Assembly (NCBI RefSeq): GCF_022014495.1
Contig: NZ_JAKLSQ010000013.1
Location: 124,001 to 188,000, forward strand
DNA: 64,000 nt
Direction of reading: 5' to 3'
Source of the DNA: Sandaracinobacteroides sayramensis
GTDB taxonomy: Bacteria > Pseudomonadota > Alphaproteobacteria > Sphingomonadales > Sphingomonadaceae
A program made the position numbers and the translations under genes. The notes beneath the pieces are model-generated. The model was not told the origin of the DNA, made no database searches, and saw only the letters and a program-made list of their open reading frames with translations. Positions 27,588-35,688 of the stretch are shown one piece after another. Every line of letters starts with the position of its first letter. Positions within the stretch are counted from its first letter, which is position 1.

Positions 27588-28442
27588 TTGGCGGACTATC
27601 AACTATCCGAAACGGACCGTTCCCCGGCCGTGGGGCTGAAGATTCTGGCGGCCGGCACCTCCTTGCCGCTGGCCGGGCTGTCGCGATTCCTGGTGGACGC
27701 GATTCCGGCCGTGGGCGGCGCGGCGCTGGTGGAGGCCGTCGAACGGGCGCGGCCGGACATTCTGCTGATGGATGCAGAGTTGGCCGACGCGCGGCTGGCC
27801 GCGCTTCTGGCGCATCCCTCGCACGCCGGGATGCCGGTGCTGCTGCGGACGGCGGACGGCGACGCGGATCTGGCCGGGCTGCTGCTGCAGGCGCCGCTGC
27901 ACTTTCTGGAAGCCGACAGCGACGCGGCCGCCATCCGGCGCGCCGTGGAGGAACTGGCGGAAGGGCTGCAACATCATGCGGCCGACGCCGGCTCCCGCTT
28001 TGGCGGCGACGGCCGGATCGAGGCGCTGAAGCGCGACGCCGAGCGGGTGGCGGCGGCCCTTGCCGAACTGGTGGCGAGCCGGCCGGAATCGGCCGCACGG
28101 CCGGTGGATGCCGCGCGCATCCGCGCCCATATCCGCGCCCGGCGCCTGCGTGAGCGTTTCTTTCCCGCCGAGCTGTTCGCGGACCCGGCGTGGGACATGC
28201 TGCTGGATCTGGCCGCCGCCCGGCTGGAAGAACGGCCGGTGAGCGTGTCGAGCCTGTGCATCGCCGCCAACGTGCCGACGACGACGGCGCTGCGCTGGAT
28301 CAAGAATCTGAGCGACACGGGTCTGCTCAGCCGGTCGGCGGACCCGGGCGATGCGCGGCGCGCCTTCATCGCCCTTTCGCCGGAGGCTGCGAAGGCGATG
28401 GATGCCTGTCTGGATGCCGTGCTGAATCAACCTGGGCAGTGA
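27588..28442 (+). CDS. Winged-helix regulator with a degenerate receiver-like N-terminus
   Basis: The roughly 284-residue protein has an N-terminal alpha/beta region (ILLMDAELADARLAALL, then MPVLLRTADGD) that resembles a response-regulator fold. A helical linker follows. The C-terminal winged helix (about 200-280) contains VSSLCIAANVPTTTALRWIKNL and GLLSRSADPGDARRAFIAL, as in MarR-like proteins. I chose a TTG at 27588 because AAGGG lies seven bases before it. An ATG at 27531 and a TTG at 27480 are in frame. The function is unknown. Confidence 0.75.
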   Translation: MADYQLSETDRSPAVGLKILAAGTSLPLAGLSRFLVDAIPAVGGAALVEAVERARPDILLMDAELADARLAALLAHPSHAGMPVLLRTADGDADLAGLLLQAPLHFLEADSDAAAIRRAVEELAEGLQHHAADAGSRFGGDGRIEALKRDAERVAAALAELVASRPESAARPVDAARIRAHIRARRLRERFFPAELFADPAWDMLLDLAAARLEERPVSVSSLCIAANVPTTTALRWIKNLSDTGLLSRSADPGDARRAFIALSPEAAKAMDACLDAVLNQPGQ

Positions 28443-28477
28443 CGGGCCTCAGTCGGTTCGTATGGATCGAGTTCGTT

Positions 28478-28568
28478 CGTCACCCCGGGCTTGACCCGGG
28501 GTCCAGCTTTTCTGCTGGCACTGCGGGTGAGGAAGAAAGCTGGACCCCGGGTCAAGCCCGGGGTGACG
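28478..28568. repeat. Long palindromic repeat, copy 2 (33-bp perfect arms)
   Basis: Arms 28478-28510 and 28536-28568 are exact inverted copies of 33 bp, again built on CCCGGGCTTGACCCGGG with CGTCACC at the outer end and AGCTTT at the inner end. A 25-base spacer separates them. It shares layout and core with 9011-9092. It lies between two plus-strand genes. Confidence 0.88.
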
Positions 28569-28675
28569 AGGTGGGGAAGGGAATGGGCTTTCCTGCGAAC
28601 TGGCCCACTGCCCGATGATGCGGGCGGTTGAACAGCCAGCGATTTGCGGCCAACCTTGACCCCGGGAGGATCGAC

Positions 28676-29977
28676 ATGCGCACCATGGCAATCGTGGGTT
28701 CCGGGCCGGCCGGCTTCTACACCGCGGAAGCGGCGCTGAAGGCGTTCGGAGAGGATGTCCGCATCGATATCATCGACCGGCTGCCGACACCCTATGGGCT
28801 GATCCGCGCCGGTGTGGCGCCCGACCACCAGTCGATCAAGGCGGTTTCCCGCCGCTATGACCAGGTGGCGGCGGACGAGCGGGTGCGTTTCCTCGGCAAT
28901 GTGCGGGTGGGGGAGGATGTCGGCGTCGGGGAACTGACCGCTTTCTACGACGATGTCGTGCTGGCGGTGGGGGCACCGCAGGACCGGCCGCTGGGCATCC
29001 CCGGCGACGATCTGCCGGGCGTGCTCGGCTCGGCCGCGTTCGTGGGCTGGTACAATGGCCATCCGGACTTCAAGGACCTGGAGCCGCCGCTCGACACCCA
29101 GGCCGTGGTGGTGGTGGGCAATGGCAATGTCGCCATCGATTGCGCGCGCATATTGGCGAAGACAGTGGACGAGTTGCAGGCCAGCGACATCGTCAACCAT
29201 GCGCTGGAGCCGCTCTCCCGCTCGGAGGTGCGGCAGGTGCATGTGCTGGGGCGGCGCGGGCCGCATCAGGCCAGTTTCACGCTGAAGGAAGTGGGCGAAC
29301 TGGGCGAGCTGGAACGGGCGACGCCGCTGGTGCGGATTGGGGATTTTCCGCCCGAGACGGAGGATGCAGCGCTGGAGACCGGGCAGCGCCGCGTGGTGGA
29401 GGTGTTGCGGCGCTTCGCGGCGCGGGGGCCGGACGCCTCCCGGCCGGTGACCTTAAGCCTGGATTTCTTCCGGCGGCCGGTGGCGGTGCTGGGGCATGGG
29501 CAGGTGGAAGCGCTGGAGGTGATGAAGACCCGCGTCGACGAAAATGGGCGTGCGGTGGACACAGGCGAGACAGAGATCATCCCCTGCGGCATGATCGTGG
29601 CGGCGATCGGCTATCGCACGGCCTCCATCCCCGGTGTTCCGTTCGACGAGCAGGCCGGGCGCTTCGTGAACGAGGCGGGATTGATCGCGCCCGGCTTGTG
29701 GTGCGTCGGCTGGGCGCGGCGGGGGCCTTCGGGCACCATCGGCACCAACCGGCCGGACGGCTTCGCCCTTGTGGAGCGGATCGCGAAGGAAACGCTCGCC
29801 GGCGACAAGCCGGGCCGGGCGGCGCTGATCGCCCTGCTGGCCGAGCGGCAGGTGCCGGTTTCCGATTTCGACGACTGGCGGAATATCGACGCGCTGGAGG
29901 TCGCCCGCGCGCGTGCGGGCGCCCCGCGCGAGAAGATCGTCGAGCTTTCGGAATTAAGAGCGCTGTTCGAAGGTTGA
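28676..29977 (+). CDS. fprA: Ferredoxin--NADP reductase, adrenodoxin-reductase type
   Basis: The 433-residue flavoprotein moves electrons between NADPH and ferredoxins. FAD binds at AIVGSGPAGFYTAEAAL (residues 5-21) and NADP at VVVVGNGNVAIDCARIL near residue 145. PTPYGLIRAGVAPDHQSIK and the C-terminal GWARRGPSGTIGTNRPDG match the FprA/adrenodoxin reductase family rather than the plant type. GGGAGGA six bases before the ATG at 28676 fixes the start. Its ferredoxin partner is not in view. A strong terminator follows. Confidence 0.9.
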   Translation: MRTMAIVGSGPAGFYTAEAALKAFGEDVRIDIIDRLPTPYGLIRAGVAPDHQSIKAVSRRYDQVAADERVRFLGNVRVGEDVGVGELTAFYDDVVLAVGAPQDRPLGIPGDDLPGVLGSAAFVGWYNGHPDFKDLEPPLDTQAVVVVGNGNVAIDCARILAKTVDELQASDIVNHALEPLSRSEVRQVHVLGRRGPHQASFTLKEVGELGELERATPLVRIGDFPPETEDAALETGQRRVVEVLRRFAARGPDASRPVTLSLDFFRRPVAVLGHGQVEALEVMKTRVDENGRAVDTGETEIIPCGMIVAAIGYRTASIPGVPFDEQAGRFVNEAGLIAPGLWCVGWARRGPSGTIGTNRPDGFALVERIAKETLAGDKPGRAALIALLAERQVPVSDFDDWRNIDALEVARARAGAPREKIVELSELRALFEG

Positions 29978-29988
29978 GGGCTGTTTGG

Positions 29989-30015
29989 CGGCGGCCTTTC
30001 CCGCCGATCTTTTTT
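29989..30015 (+). terminator. Intrinsic terminator after fprA
   Basis: CGGCGG and CCGCCG (29989-29994 and 30001-30006) form a stem around a 6-base loop, followed by ATCTTTTTTT. It ends the fprA transcript ahead of the tRNA gene. Confidence 0.82.
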
Positions 30016-30070
30016 TGGCCGCTGCCGCTTGACGCGGCTGGGGCACGCGACTATCCCGCCCGCCTCGGCC

Positions 30071-30147
30071 CGGGGAATAGCTCAGCCTGGTAGAGCGCTG
30101 CCTTCGGGAGGCAGAGGCCGGAGGTTCGAATCCTCTTTCCCCGACCA
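30071..30147 (+). tRNA. tRNA-Pro (anticodon CGG)
   Basis: The 77-base gene folds as a full cloverleaf. The acceptor stem pairs CGGGGAA with TTCCCCG, the D-arm contains TAGCTCAGCCTGGTAGAGC, the anticodon loop is TTCGGGA with anticodon CGG, and the T-arm is GGAGG-TTCGAAT-CCTCT. The terminal CCA is encoded. It decodes CCG proline codons. No partial 3' duplicate is seen downstream, so there is no sign of an integrated element here. Confidence 0.95.
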
Positions 30148-30399
30148 GCTTCTTTCAGGAAGTCAGGTAGCCGGTTTCTTCCGGAATTATGCGCCTTCGC
30201 GCCCGTGCACGAGATTTTACTGAAATCTCTATATTCCACGCTTATGCATTGAATATAGACAACAACCCTCAGCCCGCTGCCAGCAGTCTGAATGGCATGT
30301 GCGTGCAGAAAGGGGCGCGCAAATATCTTGCACGCCCCTGCCCTGTTCCGGCCTGTCGCGGCGGTTGCCGCCCTCAGGCGTCTGTATCGCGCGAGCGCC
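30148..30399. other. Gap between tRNA-Pro and the DUF1254 gene, with hairpin 30211-30229
   Basis: No gene is supported. GAGATTT-5-AAATCTC (30211-30229) is a perfect 7-bp hairpin that may end the tRNA transcript. A larger hairpin at 30311-30339 is listed separately. Confidence 0.45.
30311..30339 (-). terminator. Likely terminator of the DUF1254 gene pair
   Basis: AGGGGCG and CGCCCCT with inner GCAA/TTGC and one mismatch make an 11-bp stem around ATATCT. On the minus strand it is followed by TTCTG, 60 bases past the stop of the 30400-31758 gene. Confidence 0.6.
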
Positions 30400-31758
30400 T
30401 CAGAGCCGTTTCAGCGGCGGTTGCGTCCAGCGGCCATCCAGCGCTTCCGCCTTCGGCCAGTAAAGGCGCAGCGTCGTCCAGAAAGGCCCGGCTGGCACCG
30501 GAAGCCAGTTCGACTGGCTGTCGGCCTCTGGCGCCTCGTTCTGGAGGAGCAGGGTGATGCCGCCGTCCGCATCGCGCTTCAGCCCGGGAAGCATCGGCGA
30601 GTTGATCAGATAGCGGTCCAGTTCATTGGCGTAGAGCAGGCTTTCCGGAAGCTGGTAGACCGTCAGCGACCAGAAGGCGTTCACCGGCGGCAGCTTGTCC
30701 GCTTCCAGCTTCAGCGCATATCTGGCGCGCCCATCCAGCGCCTCGCCGGCGGAATCCACGAAATAGGCCGGGTAGATCGCCTCTTCCTTGGAATTGCCGT
30801 AGATGCCAAGCACCGCCGACGCCATGCGGTTCATATAATTGTTCCGCAGGAACTCCCGCGTGCCGAAGCCGTCGGCGGAGCTGAGCTTTCCGGTGTCAAC
30901 ATTGTCGCGCTTGTGCGCTTCGAACGCCTTCCAGCCGTCCGCGATCCCGTCCTGCACCGCCTGCTGCAGTTCGGGCGAAAGCGTGGAGAAATCGAAAGCC
31001 TGACCCGGACGAATGCCGATCTTCGCGAACCGCGCGCGCAGGTCCGTTTCAGACGGGTGGGTCGGGCAGAAGGTCAGGGCGAAGTTCAGCACATGGAAGA
31101 AGTCGGGCGAACTGCGCTGCTCTTCGGGCGACAGTGGGCTGGCGAAATCGGTGGCCGGCACGGCTGCTGGCGCCGGCTGGCCCAGATATTCCGACAGGGT
31201 CCGCACCTTGTAACCAGCCTGGATCTTGCGGACATTTTCGATGTCGCCCGGATTGAGGAGTTGGGTGCGGTAGAAGACGAAGGCGATTTCGGTTTCCGAA
31301 CGGATCACCTTGCGGATTCCCGCCGGGGTATCGCCCTGCCAGCCCGGCCCGACCAGCAGATAGTCGCCAGCGCCATTGCCGGTCGCGCGGCTGCCCACAT
31401 AGTCGAAGTTGAAGGTGTAGAGGTCGATGAACTGGAGCGAATAATAGCGCCCTTCATCCACCTCCGGCACGCTCAACACCAGCGGTTCAGCGCGGAGGTC
31501 GGCGCCGAGCTGGGAATAGGGCGTGTCGGAATTGGGGGTCTGGATCGCCTTGTCTTCGGGCGTGAAAACGCGGCCGACATTGTTCAGCTGGTTCCAGGGC
31601 GCCTTATAGTCCGGGTTCTGCCGGTCGACGAAATAGGAGTGCAGGATCCGGTAATTGTCGACGATGGGGAAACCATAGACAAAGGCCTCTGCGGCGATCG
31701 CGCGGACCTCGGCGGGTTTCAGCGACGGGTCTATCAGGGAGTTTTTCGGGCTGCTCAT
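30400..31758 (-). CDS. DUF1254/DUF1214 protein
   Basis: The 452-residue protein has an N-terminal DUF1254 region (EAFVYGFPIVDNYRILH near residue 25, TPNSDTPYSQLGADL, then YYSLQFIDLYTFNFDYVG) and a C-terminal DUF1214 region (FWSLTVYQLPESLLYANELDRYLI near 375 and NWLPVPAGPFWTTLRLYWPK near 425). No signal peptide is visible. The biochemical role of this family is not established. It lies 41 bases after a related gene, and the pair is probably one transcript starting beside the conserved motif at 32837-32892. Confidence 0.85.
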   Translation of the reverse strand: MSSPKNSLIDPSLKPAEVRAIAAEAFVYGFPIVDNYRILHSYFVDRQNPDYKAPWNQLNNVGRVFTPEDKAIQTPNSDTPYSQLGADLRAEPLVLSVPEVDEGRYYSLQFIDLYTFNFDYVGSRATGNGAGDYLLVGPGWQGDTPAGIRKVIRSETEIAFVFYRTQLLNPGDIENVRKIQAGYKVRTLSEYLGQPAPAAVPATDFASPLSPEEQRSSPDFFHVLNFALTFCPTHPSETDLRARFAKIGIRPGQAFDFSTLSPELQQAVQDGIADGWKAFEAHKRDNVDTGKLSSADGFGTREFLRNNYMNRMASAVLGIYGNSKEEAIYPAYFVDSAGEALDGRARYALKLEADKLPPVNAFWSLTVYQLPESLLYANELDRYLINSPMLPGLKRDADGGITLLLQNEAPEADSQSNWLPVPAGPFWTTLRLYWPKAEALDGRWTQPPLKRL

Positions 31759-31799
31759 TTCGGTTCGCTTTCCTGTGCTGACGGAAGGGAAAAGCCTTT

Positions 31800-32753
31800 T
31801 CAGGCCAGCGGCTTCGCCACCGGGAAGACGAAGCTTCCGTCGAGGATTTCCGGGCGCGGGCGATAGAGCCGGACCATATAGTTCCAGCCGGGCATGATCG
31901 GCAGGATGTTATCCCCTTCGCTGCCGCCGAAGCGGATGCGGATCTTGCCGTCGGCGGACTTCTTCGCCGTGAGATTGTTGAAGGTGTAATGGTCGAGGTC
32001 GTTCTTCTGGTAATAGCCTTCGGCGTTGTAGAGGCTGACCGACCAGAAGCCGTCGACCGGTACGTCCCCCACCACCAGTTCGTGGACGGTGCTACCGTCG
32101 TTCTTCTCGGGCGTGACGTTCAGATAGAGCGCTTCGCTTGGCGGATTGGCGCCCCAGCCCAGCGCCGAGCCGATCAGGAAGCGCACCGGGTCCACATCCT
32201 CGCGCTTGCCATACATGCGGTTGGTGTCGGGCATGGTCTCGGCCAGCGTCAGCAGGGCGCTGCGCACCATATTCTGGCTTTCCGAATCCCAGTTGGGGAT
32301 TTCGAAGCTGCCAAGCGCAGTCAGTTCCAGTTGGATACCGTCCTGCACGGCATGGGCGGCGGCGACGTCCGCCGGGTCGGCGGGGTTCACCAGCGTGCGG
32401 ACGGCGGCGACGACATAGCGCGTGCCCATCTTTTCCCGCGTCAGTTCATGGCGGCCGGCGCCATAGAAGACGCCATAGGTATATTGGTCCTCGTCGATCA
32501 GTTGCAGGGAAACGAAGCGGTCGCCGGTTTCCGGCAGGGTGATCGCCGCCGGGCCTGCGTCCAGGTCGATCACCACCGAGGAATAGAGGGTGTCGCGGTT
32601 GAGGCGGATGACCGACTGCTTGTCGAGCGGGGCCACTTCGCGGGTATGGTCGAACTTGCCGAAGCCGCCGTTCTTGACGACGTTGGAGAAGTAAAGATCG
32701 GATTCCGCGCGCGAGAAATTCTCCGGCGTGACCGGAATGCTGCCTGCTGCCAT
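31800..32753 (-). CDS. DUF1254/DUF1214 protein, shorter paralogue
   Basis: The 317-residue protein shares the same two-part layout as its downstream neighbour but is shorter. DUF1254 signs are KQSVIRLNRDTLYSSVVIDL and GDRFVSLQLIDEDQYTYGVF. DUF1214 signs are GFWSVSLYNAEGYYQKNDLD and LPIMPGWNYMVRLYRP. AAGGGAG at seven-base spacing fixes the ATG at 32753 (MAAGSIPVTPENF). No signal peptide is seen. Paired copies suggest a hetero-oligomer or different substrates, but this is inference. Confidence 0.85.
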   Translation of the reverse strand: MAAGSIPVTPENFSRAESDLYFSNVVKNGGFGKFDHTREVAPLDKQSVIRLNRDTLYSSVVIDLDAGPAAITLPETGDRFVSLQLIDEDQYTYGVFYGAGRHELTREKMGTRYVVAAVRTLVNPADPADVAAAHAVQDGIQLELTALGSFEIPNWDSESQNMVRSALLTLAETMPDTNRMYGKREDVDPVRFLIGSALGWGANPPSEALYLNVTPEKNDGSTVHELVVGDVPVDGFWSVSLYNAEGYYQKNDLDHYTFNNLTAKKSADGKIRIRFGGSEGDNILPIMPGWNYMVRLYRPRPEILDGSFVFPVAKPLA

Positions 32754-32836
32754 GTGCCTGCTCCCTTGTTGAACCTCTGGCGGACGATGCGCCTGTGGTG
32801 CCTTTCTTCTGGGACGGGTGGAGACTGACGGGAACG

Positions 32837-32892
32837 CTGCAACCACCTGCGGCGGCACCGTAGAATTACGCGTGTGGGGCCGCCGCCGTTAC
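32837..32892 (-). promoter_or_regulatory. Shared regulatory motif, site group 1
   Basis: On the minus strand GTAATTCTAC (32869-32860) is followed 23 bases later by GTGGTTGCAG (32846-32837) and preceded 23 bases earlier by a weak GTAACGGCGG. It lies 84-140 bases upstream of the 31800-32753 start. GTAATTCTACGGT here is identical over 13 bases to the one at 34121. Confidence 0.65.
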
Positions 32893-34031
32893 AGCCCGCC
32901 CGGAATGAGATCGAGCGGTGGAAGCTCCGCCAGCGCGATGCGCAGCAATTGTTCCAGCGGCACCTGCAGGAACACCAGCAGCAACAGCGGGGCGCCGGCC
33001 GAAAGCACCATCGCGGCGATTCCCCATGGCCGGATGGGCAGGAAGCGCATGTCGGTGACGGTTGCGTGCACGGCGCCGAAATCCGCCAGCGCCGAGGGGT
33101 TGGGGCTTTGCAACTGCTCCGCCGGAGGCATCGGGTTCGACACCCAGCTTTCCTCGAAGGCGCGGGAAAGGCTATGCCCGATCAGCGCGTAATCGAACAG
33201 GCCGTTCCTTTTGCTGCGCAGCAAAAGCGGCGTCGTCAGGAATAGCGGCAGTAGCAGCAACAGGGGGTAGATGACCACATAGCCGACGAGGGGGAGTATC
33301 AGATCCCCGACCGTTTCGCCCAGATGGGCGATCCGGTTGGCGGCGCTGCCTGCCATCATGAAACCGCCGGCCACGAGCAGCGGTGAAAGCCTTTGCTGCA
33401 CGAAGCCCAGATAGCCGAGGCCACCGGCGCCGTCCGGATGCGCCGGGTTCAGCCTTGGCCGTAGGAAGCCGAGGCTGCCCAGCAGCACCAGCCACAGCAA
33501 CAGCCGCCACAGCCACAGCAGCATCAGCAGGCGGAAAATCGGCAGGAAAAGGAAGCAATACCAGCCGCCGGCGAGGTTGAGTTTACCAGAGGCGGAATAG
33601 CCCCACCCCTCCAGCCCCCGAAGCGGGCCGGGCAGCCAAGGTTGCAGCAGGGCGCCAGCGAAGGCGACAAGGATCATCCCCGCGATGACGACACGGTTGC
33701 ACCTGAGGCGCCTCAGCCTCGCCGCCCAGCGGCGTTGCCGCGCCAGATTCGCGCCGGAGAGCAGACCCGCCCGCTCCGGATGGTCTAGCGCGCGGTCGAT
33801 CATCGAGTCGAAAAGCGGCAGGGTTGCGAGCAGCAGCGGCATGGCGACCAGAATGCGCGAAAGCGCCGCATAATCGCGCTGAAGCGGCACGTCCAAACCT
33901 GCACTCCAGTCGGCGAGCGCGAAAAGCGGCGCGCCAATCCCGAGTGTGAGCAGCAACGCGAGGCAGGCCGAAGAGCGCCAGGACTGCTCCACGGCTTCAT
34001 CGCTCCAGCGCGGACATGACTTCAGGAACAT
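32889..34031 (-). CDS. Polytopic inner-membrane protein of unknown function
   Basis: The 380-residue protein has about six hydrophobic stretches: CLALLLTLGIGAPLFALADW near 25, a segment at 60-78, VVIAGMILVAFAGALLQPW near 117, the leucine/tryptophan-rich FRLLMLLWLWRLLLWLVLLG near 170, LILPLVGYVVIYPLLLLLPL near 250 and a C-terminal AAMVLSAGAPLLLLVFLQV. No catalytic motif was recognised. It is divergent from the 34241 exported-protein operon, and the two share the motif group at 34098-34153. Confidence 0.75.
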   Translation of the reverse strand: MFLKSCPRWSDEAVEQSWRSSACLALLLTLGIGAPLFALADWSAGLDVPLQRDYAALSRILVAMPLLLATLPLFDSMIDRALDHPERAGLLSGANLARQRRWAARLRRLRCNRVVIAGMILVAFAGALLQPWLPGPLRGLEGWGYSASGKLNLAGGWYCFLFLPIFRLLMLLWLWRLLLWLVLLGSLGFLRPRLNPAHPDGAGGLGYLGFVQQRLSPLLVAGGFMMAGSAANRIAHLGETVGDLILPLVGYVVIYPLLLLLPLFLTTPLLLRSKRNGLFDYALIGHSLSRAFEESWVSNPMPPAEQLQSPNPSALADFGAVHATVTDMRFLPIRPWGIAAMVLSAGAPLLLLVFLQVPLEQLLRIALAELPPLDLIPGGL

Positions 34032-34097
34032 GGCCGACCTTATTCTGCATCTGCGCGTTTCGCGCCCTTATGGTCCCCCGAGCGGATGCCGGCAGCG

Positions 34098-34153
34098 GCA
34101 ATTCGGCGGCCCGGGACCAGGTAATTCTACGGTTCGTTTGCCGGTAGTTCAGG
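34098..34153 (+). promoter_or_regulatory. Shared regulatory motif, site group 2
   Basis: GCAATTCGGC (34098), GTAATTCTAC (34121) and GTAGTTCAGG (34144) are three direct copies with exact 23-base spacing in the gap between the divergent genes at 34031 and 34241. Confidence 0.7.
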
Positions 34154-34240
34154 CGTGGCGGCGGGGCTTGGGCGGACATAGGCATGGCCATGAACCGACC
34201 GGCGTTCAGGGGAGCCCGGCGTTCGAACAGGAGGAATCCG

Positions 34241-35035
34241 ATGCCCAACCCCAGTTTCAGGGCCTTGCTTGCCTGCGCCGCGCTGCTCGGCGGCCTTTCC
34301 CCGCTCTCGGCGCAGACAGCGCCCGACGGCGCGGCTTCGCTCGTCGGCCCGGTGCAGTCGGTCGCCGTGCTCGAGCCGGAGGCGGCGCAGGCGCTCGACC
34401 GCATGGGCGCCTATTTGCGCAATCTCAATCGCTTCGAAGTCACGTCCGACGCCAATGTCGACATATTGTTCAGCGGCGACCAGAAGCTGCAATTCGCGCA
34501 GCGCACCACTTATCTGGTGCAGGCACCGCGCTGGATGCGGGTGGATATCCGCACCGACCGGCAGCATCGGCGCATATATTATGACGGCCAGACCATCACC
34601 TTCGCCGGGCAGAAATCGCAGAAATATCTGAGCCTGCCGCAAACCGGAACCATCGCCGAAGTGCTGACCCAGGCGTCCGACCGCTTCGGGATCGAATTCC
34701 CGTTGCAGGACCTGTTCCGCTGGGGCGACCCGTCTTCCAACGTGGAGCCGCCCAAGTCTGGCTTCCGCGTCGGTGATTCGGAAGTGGATGGGCAGCCGGC
34801 CGGCCATTATGCCTTCCGGCAGGATGGCGCCGACTTCCAGCTCTGGATCGGCAAGGACAAGCCGCTGCCCTTGAGGATGGTGGTGACGAACACGGAAAAT
34901 CCGGCGCAGCCGCAGTTCAGCACCGTCTTCCGCTGGAACATGGAGCCGCGCTTCGGTTCGACCGACTTCAGCTTCAAGCCTGAATCCGGCTGGCAGGCGA
35001 TCGACCTGAAAGCGCTGAAAGACGGCGCGCGCTGA
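34241..35035 (+). CDS. Exported DUF2092-type protein
   Basis: The 264-residue protein has a signal peptide (MPNPSFRALLACAALLGGLS, cut near Ala-Gln-Thr). The mature part shows MGAYLRNLNRFEVTSDANVD, then RWMRVDIRTDRQHRRIYYDG and FRWNMEPRFGSTDFSFKP, a pattern I associate with DUF2092, a family that resembles LolA-like periplasmic lipid carriers. The role is not established. CAGGAGGAA before the ATG at 34241 fixes the start, against an open frame back to 34184. It is followed by another exported protein gene. Confidence 0.82.
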   Translation: MPNPSFRALLACAALLGGLSPLSAQTAPDGAASLVGPVQSVAVLEPEAAQALDRMGAYLRNLNRFEVTSDANVDILFSGDQKLQFAQRTTYLVQAPRWMRVDIRTDRQHRRIYYDGQTITFAGQKSQKYLSLPQTGTIAEVLTQASDRFGIEFPLQDLFRWGDPSSNVEPPKSGFRVGDSEVDGQPAGHYAFRQDGADFQLWIGKDKPLPLRMVVTNTENPAQPQFSTVFRWNMEPRFGSTDFSFKPESGWQAIDLKALKDGAR

Positions 35036-35066
35036 GGCGCTGGCCAATCCACAGAAAGGATATCCC

Positions 35067-35636
35067 ATGCCGAGATTTGGTCTTGTGATCGGCGCGGCCG
35101 CCCTTGCCGCGACATTCCTCACCCCCGTCACCACCGCCTTCGCCCAGCCGGCCGGCGCGAAGGCCCGTCCCGCTGCTGCGGGTAAGGCCCGCACCCCCGG
35201 CGCCTCCAAGGCGCGACCGCCGCAATCGGTCACCCGTCCGAAAAAGCCCCAGGGTGCGACCCGCCCTGCGCCGAACCGGCCGAATCGCGGTGGCAACAAC
35301 ATTACTGCCGGCAACACGGTGGTGGTGGCGCCCGGCCGGCCTTCGAACGGCTATTACGACAATGGCAATTACCACCCGCCGCGCGACTGGGACGATGACG
35401 ACGACGATTTCCTGGAATTCGTCGGCAAGACGGCAGCCATCACCGCCGGCGCCAGCGCCGTCACCGCGGTGATCGGCGCCGTGGTCGACAGCAAGCCCAA
35501 GGACCCCGGCTGCCAGGAAATCGTTTCCAACGGCCAGACTTACCTGAACTGCAATGGCACCTGGTATCAGGCGGTTCCGCCAGCCGGGGCGCAACAGGCG
35601 CAGCCGCAATATCAGGTGGTAGCGCCGCCGCAGTAA
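35067..35636 (+). CDS. Small exported protein with Pro/Arg-rich and Asp-rich segments
   Basis: The 189-residue protein has a signal peptide (to about AFAQ at residue 26), a basic Ala/Pro/Lys/Arg-rich stretch (27-75), an Asn/Tyr-rich part ending in a run of six Asp (about 108-116), a hydrophobic Ala/Val-rich segment (120-142), and a C-terminal pair of cysteines (GCQEIVSNGQTYLNCNGTWY). I do not recognise a characterised family. It lies 31 bases after the DUF2092-type gene behind AGAAAGGA and is likely in one operon with it. Confidence 0.8.
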   Translation: MPRFGLVIGAAALAATFLTPVTTAFAQPAGAKARPAAAGKARTPGASKARPPQSVTRPKKPQGATRPAPNRPNRGGNNITAGNTVVVAPGRPSNGYYDNGNYHPPRDWDDDDDDFLEFVGKTAAITAGASAVTAVIGAVVDSKPKDPGCQEIVSNGQTYLNCNGTWYQAVPPAGAQQAQPQYQVVAPPQ

Positions 35637-35648
35637 AGCGCTGCGTCC

Positions 35649-35688
35649 CTCGTGGCCGGGCGGCTTATCAGGCCGTCCGGCCGACGAG
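35649..35688. terminator. Bidirectional hairpin overlapping the response-regulator stop
   Basis: CTCGT plus GGCCGGGCGGC pair with GGCCGTCCGGCC plus ACGAG (one G:T pair, short internal loop). The hairpin spans the end of the response-regulator gene (stop at 35668) and lies just past the converging exported-protein gene. Confidence 0.6.

Noticed and set aside
30071-30399. An integrated element at tRNA-Pro
   Set aside because: No integrase, no duplicated tRNA 3' end and no composition shift are seen downstream of the tRNA.
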